Shown here: positions 7,622 to 9,392 of the stretch, one piece after another
How positions within the stretch are numbered: the first letter of the stretch is position 1
Layout: the number at the start of each line of letters is the position of its first letter
Origin: Cloacimonetes bacterium TCS62
GTDB lineage: Bacteria > Cloacimonadota > Cloacimonadia > Cloacimonadales > TCS61
Reading direction: 5' to 3'
Length of the DNA: 9,392 nucleotides
Assembly: GCA_001577185.1 (NCBI GenBank)
Contig: LSCM01000037.1
Location: forward strand, 1-9,392
Position numbers and translations under genes: made by a program
The notes under the pieces: model-generated
What the model was told of the DNA's origin: nothing
Databases searched by the model: none
Seen by the model: only the letters and a program-made list of their open reading frames with translations

Positions 7622-7658
7622 CTAAGCATATATGAAAACAAGATACTTAAATGCTTAG
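7622..7658 (+). other. Long-loop inverted repeat after the iron-sulfur subunit gene
   Basis: CTAAGCAT (7622-7629) is exactly complementary to ATGCTTAG (7651-7658), separated by 21 nt. It begins 9 nt after the dehydrogenase operon ends. An A-run rather than a T-run follows, so it does not look like a standard intrinsic terminator on this strand; a T-rich stretch appears only at about 7680-7693. It could protect the 3' end of the transcript or be a regulator site just upstream of the binding-protein promoter. Confidence 0.35.
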
Positions 7659-7671
7659 GAAAAAACTTGAC

Positions 7672-7700
7672 TTGTAAATTAATTTTTTCTTTTCTATCAT
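7672..7700 (+). promoter_or_regulatory. Putative promoter of the binding-protein gene
   Basis: TTGTAA (7672-7677) and TATCAT (7695-7700) are separated by 17 nt and resemble sigma-70-type -35 and -10 boxes. TATATT (7701-7706) is an alternative -10. Transcription would start around 7706-7712, at or just before the conserved UUCUAAACCG, so the RNA-like element would lie at the very 5' end of the message. The match is moderate and the region is AT-rich. Confidence 0.4.
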
Positions 7701-7710
7701 TATATTAAAT

Positions 7711-7763
7711 TTCTAAACCGATTTAGGTTTTTCTCGTTATTAGTCCTCGAGAGTACCAGGTAA
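7711..7763 (+). promoter_or_regulatory. Candidate structured RNA / riboswitch-like element, copy 2
   Basis: The UUCUAAACCG block (7711-7720) and the ACCAGGU block (7755-7761) are identical to those in copy 1 at 3780. Between them, AGGU begins a longer hairpin: GGU (7726-7728) pairs with ACC (7755-7757), and UCUCG (7732-7736 by the best register) pairs with CGAGA (7748-7752), closing a loop of about 11 nt. ACC (7717-7719) can pair with GGU (7759-7761), or AAACC (7715-7719) with GGUUU (7726-7730) in an alternative fold. The hairpin sequence is unrelated to copy 1 yet pairs at the same place. The loop sequence UCCU (7744-7747) could contact AGGA of the ribosome binding site (7800-7803), but four pairs is weak evidence. 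The start codon is 46 nt downstream. Confidence 0.6.
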
Positions 7764-7797
7764 TTTCAAATGTAAAAAAAAATTGTTTATTTTAACC

Positions 7798-7804
7798 AAA
7801 GGAG
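7798..7804 (+). promoter_or_regulatory. Ribosome binding site that sets the binding-protein start
   Basis: AAAGGAG lies 5 nt before the ATG at 7810. This decides against the in-frame TTG at 7783, which would add nine residues before the signal peptide and has no ribosome binding site of its own. Confidence 0.85.
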
Positions 7805-7809
7805 TAATT

Positions 7810-8811
7810 ATGCAGAGAGTGAAAGTTTTATCTATTGTTATGGTAATTTTTCTACTTATTAGTGCAATGTCTTATGCTAATGAAAGTGAATTGAAAATTG
7901 CTAAAAAAGTTAAGGTGGCTTTGATCATTCCAAGTACGATTGATGATTTAGCGTGGAGCCAAATTATGTATGAAGGCATTAAAAGTGTTCAAGAGCAATA
8001 TGGTGAGGATAAAGTAGAAATTGAAGTTAGTGAACGACTTTGGAATGCTGTGGACGCAGGAGCTGCTATCCGGCAATACGCAAGTCAAGGCTTTAACATT
8101 GTTATTGCGCATGGAGCTCAGTATCAAAGTGTACTCGATGAGGTCGCTCCAGATTTTCCCAAGACTTCATTTGCTTATGGAACTGGTTTTGCAACTAATC
8201 ATCCCAATATTTTTGCTTACGATCCACAAGCTCAACAAGGAGCTTATTTACTCGGGATCATGGCAGGATTAAAAACAAAAAGCAATATAGTTGGAATTGT
8301 AGGTCCTGTAAAAGCTGGAGATGCAATTAAGTATAATAAAGGATTCAAACAAGGTGTGGAATCAGTAAATCCAGATGCTTCAGTAAGAGTTGCTTATACA
8401 GGTAGTTTCGGGGATTTGGTAGCTGCTGGTGAAATTGCACGAACTCATATTAAAGCAGGTGCTGATGTTCTTAGTGGTACTGCTCAACAATGTGTCGGGG
8501 CTATCAAGGTAGCATCAGAATTTGAAGATGTAATTTGGTTATCATCTGATATGGATCAAAGTTCTGTAGCTCCTCAAACTGTACTCTCTTCTCAAGAATA
8601 CAATTTTGATAATGTGATTGAAAGCATTATCGCCTATCGTCAAAAGGGAATTTTGGGTGGAAAACATCTGGAACTTACCCTAAAAAATGGAAATCTTGAA
8701 TTAATTCCTAACCCTAAGTTAGCATCTGAATATACACCTGAACTGGAAACTGCTGTCAATGAAGCAAAAGCAAAGATCATTAATGGAGATATTGAAGTGG
8801 GTTTAGATTAA
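7810..8811 (+). CDS. BMP-family ABC transporter substrate-binding protein
   Basis: This 333-residue periplasmic binding protein belongs to the basic membrane protein (BMP/PnrA/Med) family, whose members bind nucleosides or related ligands. A leader with MQRVK, a hydrophobic core (about 6-20) and a likely cleavage site after SYA (23) directs export. There is no lipobox cysteine; the only cysteine is C228. The mature protein opens with KVALIIPSTIDDLAWSQ (34-50) and has FAYGTGF (121-127), GAYLLGIMAG (144-153), a GFKQGVESVNP repeat of the fold (178-188), and VIWLSSDMDQ (241-250). It ends like the family, with residues near 290-300 (LKNGNLELIP) followed by a helix. The neighbouring purine genes suggest a purine ligand, but the binding residues cannot be assigned with certainty. 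A strong terminator separates it from the ATPase gene downstream. Confidence 0.93.
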   Translation: MQRVKVLSIVMVIFLLISAMSYANESELKIAKKVKVALIIPSTIDDLAWSQIMYEGIKSVQEQYGEDKVEIEVSERLWNAVDAGAAIRQYASQGFNIVIAHGAQYQSVLDEVAPDFPKTSFAYGTGFATNHPNIFAYDPQAQQGAYLLGIMAGLKTKSNIVGIVGPVKAGDAIKYNKGFKQGVESVNPDASVRVAYTGSFGDLVAAGEIARTHIKAGADVLSGTAQQCVGAIKVASEFEDVIWLSSDMDQSSVAPQTVLSSQEYNFDNVIESIIAYRQKGILGGKHLELTLKNGNLELIPNPKLASEYTPELETAVNEAKAKIINGDIEVGLD

Positions 8812-8824
8812 TCTAAGCAAGCTT

Positions 8825-8868
8825 AACTTAAGCTGAATTATTTCACACAATTCAGCTTAAGTTTTTTT
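8825..8868 (+). terminator. Strong intrinsic terminator between binding protein and ATPase
   Basis: ACTTAAGCTGAATT (8826-8839) pairs perfectly with AATTCAGCTTAAGT (8849-8862) around a 9-nt loop, and A8825 with T8863 can extend the stem. A run of seven T (8862-8868) follows. It begins 14 nt after the binding-protein stop. Partial termination here would give more binding protein than ATPase, a common arrangement in such transporters. An upstream AGCTTAA (8820-8826) can also pair with TTAAGCT (8828-8834), competing with the terminator stem. Confidence 0.9.
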
Positions 8869-8908
8869 ACATTAAATAATTAATTTCTCCAATATATAAG
8901 GAACAACT

Positions 8909-9392
8909 ATGACAAAAATCATTAAAAAATTAGAAATGCGGAAAATTACAAAAAAATTCCCTGGGGTTATCGCTTGTGATAATGTTGACATACATTTAAA
9001 ATCAGGTGAAATATTAGCTTTACTAGGTGAAAATGGTGCAGGTAAAACAACTTTAATGAATGTTCTGTACGGGCTCTACCAACCAGAACGAGGTGAAATT
9101 TTCATTAATGGCAAAAAAGCAATTATTAAGTCCCCGCGTAGTGCTTTCGCTTATGGTATTGGAATGGTTCATCAGCATTTTATGTTGGTTTCTAATCTAA
9201 CAGTATTAGAAAACGTTGCGCTAGGTTTTGCTAGCAATAAGATTTTTAAACTAGATTTAGAAAATGTTCGAACTAAGATCGAAGAAGTTTCGAAAAAATA
9301 TGGACTTTCAGTTAATCCTGAAGCATATATCTGGCAATTAAGTGTAGGAGAACAACAGCGTGTTGAGCTAATTAAAGTATTGTGCCTGGGAG
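8909..9392 (+). CDS. BMP-family ABC transporter ATP-binding protein, N-terminal part (partial)
   Basis: The open frame from ATG 8909 gives 161 residues and runs off the right edge. It starts with a typical nucleotide-binding domain: GENGAGKTT Walker A at 40-48, the Q-loop MVHQHFML (86-93, Q89) and the signature LSVGEQQR (144-151). The MVHQHF Q-loop and LSVGEQQRVEL signature are typical of NupO/YufO-type ATPases of nucleoside transporters, which contain two fused ATPase domains of about 500 residues in total. AAGGA at 8898-8902 precedes the start by 6 nt. It sits 97 nt after the binding-protein gene, beyond the terminator, and presumably powers the permeases of that cassette. It is a different gene from the ATPase ending at 116, so the locus has at least two such ATPases. 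Confidence 0.95.
   Translation, partial: MTKIIKKLEMRKITKKFPGVIACDNVDIHLKSGEILALLGENGAGKTTLMNVLYGLYQPERGEIFINGKKAIIKSPRSAFAYGIGMVHQHFMLVSNLTVLENVALGFASNKIFKLDLENVRTKIEEVSKKYGLSVNPEAYIWQLSVGEQQRVELIKVLCLG

Noticed and set aside
7783..7809. Longer form of the binding protein starting at TTG 7783
   Set aside because: It would place nine extra residues before a normal signal peptide and has no ribosome binding site, whereas ATG 7810 has AAAGGAG at ideal spacing.
1..9392. CRISPR arrays, tRNA or rRNA genes, insertion sequences, phage genes
   Set aside because: No repeat-spacer arrays, tRNA-like cloverleaf, transposase motif or terminal inverted repeats were seen; the gaps are short and accounted for by leader elements and a terminator.

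Overview
This is a low-GC window (about one third G+C by eye) from a bacterium that appears to have two membranes. All genes are on the + strand. I could not identify the species. The diderm inference rests on the substrate-binding protein, which has a signal-peptidase-I-type leader with no lipobox cysteine, so it is probably a soluble periplasmic protein. An anaerobic lifestyle is plausible but not shown by the sequence.

Layout: (1) 1-116 is the C-terminal tail of an ABC transporter ATPase, overlapping by 8 nt with (2) 109-1164 and (3) 1167-2090, two BMP/NupPQ-type permeases. (4) 2097-3725 is adenine deaminase, starting at GTG. (5) 3726-3952 is a 227-nt leader holding a structured RNA-like element, a direct repeat and two small hairpins. 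(6) 3953-7159 is xanthine dehydrogenase with its molybdenum and FAD subunits fused in one chain, overlapping by 8 nt with (7) 7152-7613, its separate [2Fe-2S] subunit. (8) 7614-7809 is a second leader with a promoter-like sequence and a second copy of the RNA-like element. (9) 7810-8811 is a BMP-family periplasmic binding protein, followed by a strong intrinsic terminator at 8825-8868. (10) 8909 to the right edge is the N-terminal part of a second BMP-type ABC ATPase.

Together the genes make a purine uptake and oxidation locus. A transporter would bring in purine nucleosides or bases, adenine deaminase would convert adenine to hypoxanthine, and xanthine dehydrogenase would oxidise hypoxanthine to xanthine and urate. 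The enzymes sit between the end of one BMP-type transporter cassette and the beginning of another.

The most interesting signal is a conserved element present in both long leaders, upstream of the dehydrogenase and upstream of the binding protein. Both copies contain UUCUAAACCG, then an AGGU...ACC stem of different length, then ACCAGGU. The conserved single-stranded blocks around a variable hairpin suggest a small riboswitch-like cis-regulatory RNA, plausibly sensing a purine. The fused molybdenum-FAD dehydrogenase chain is the second notable feature.
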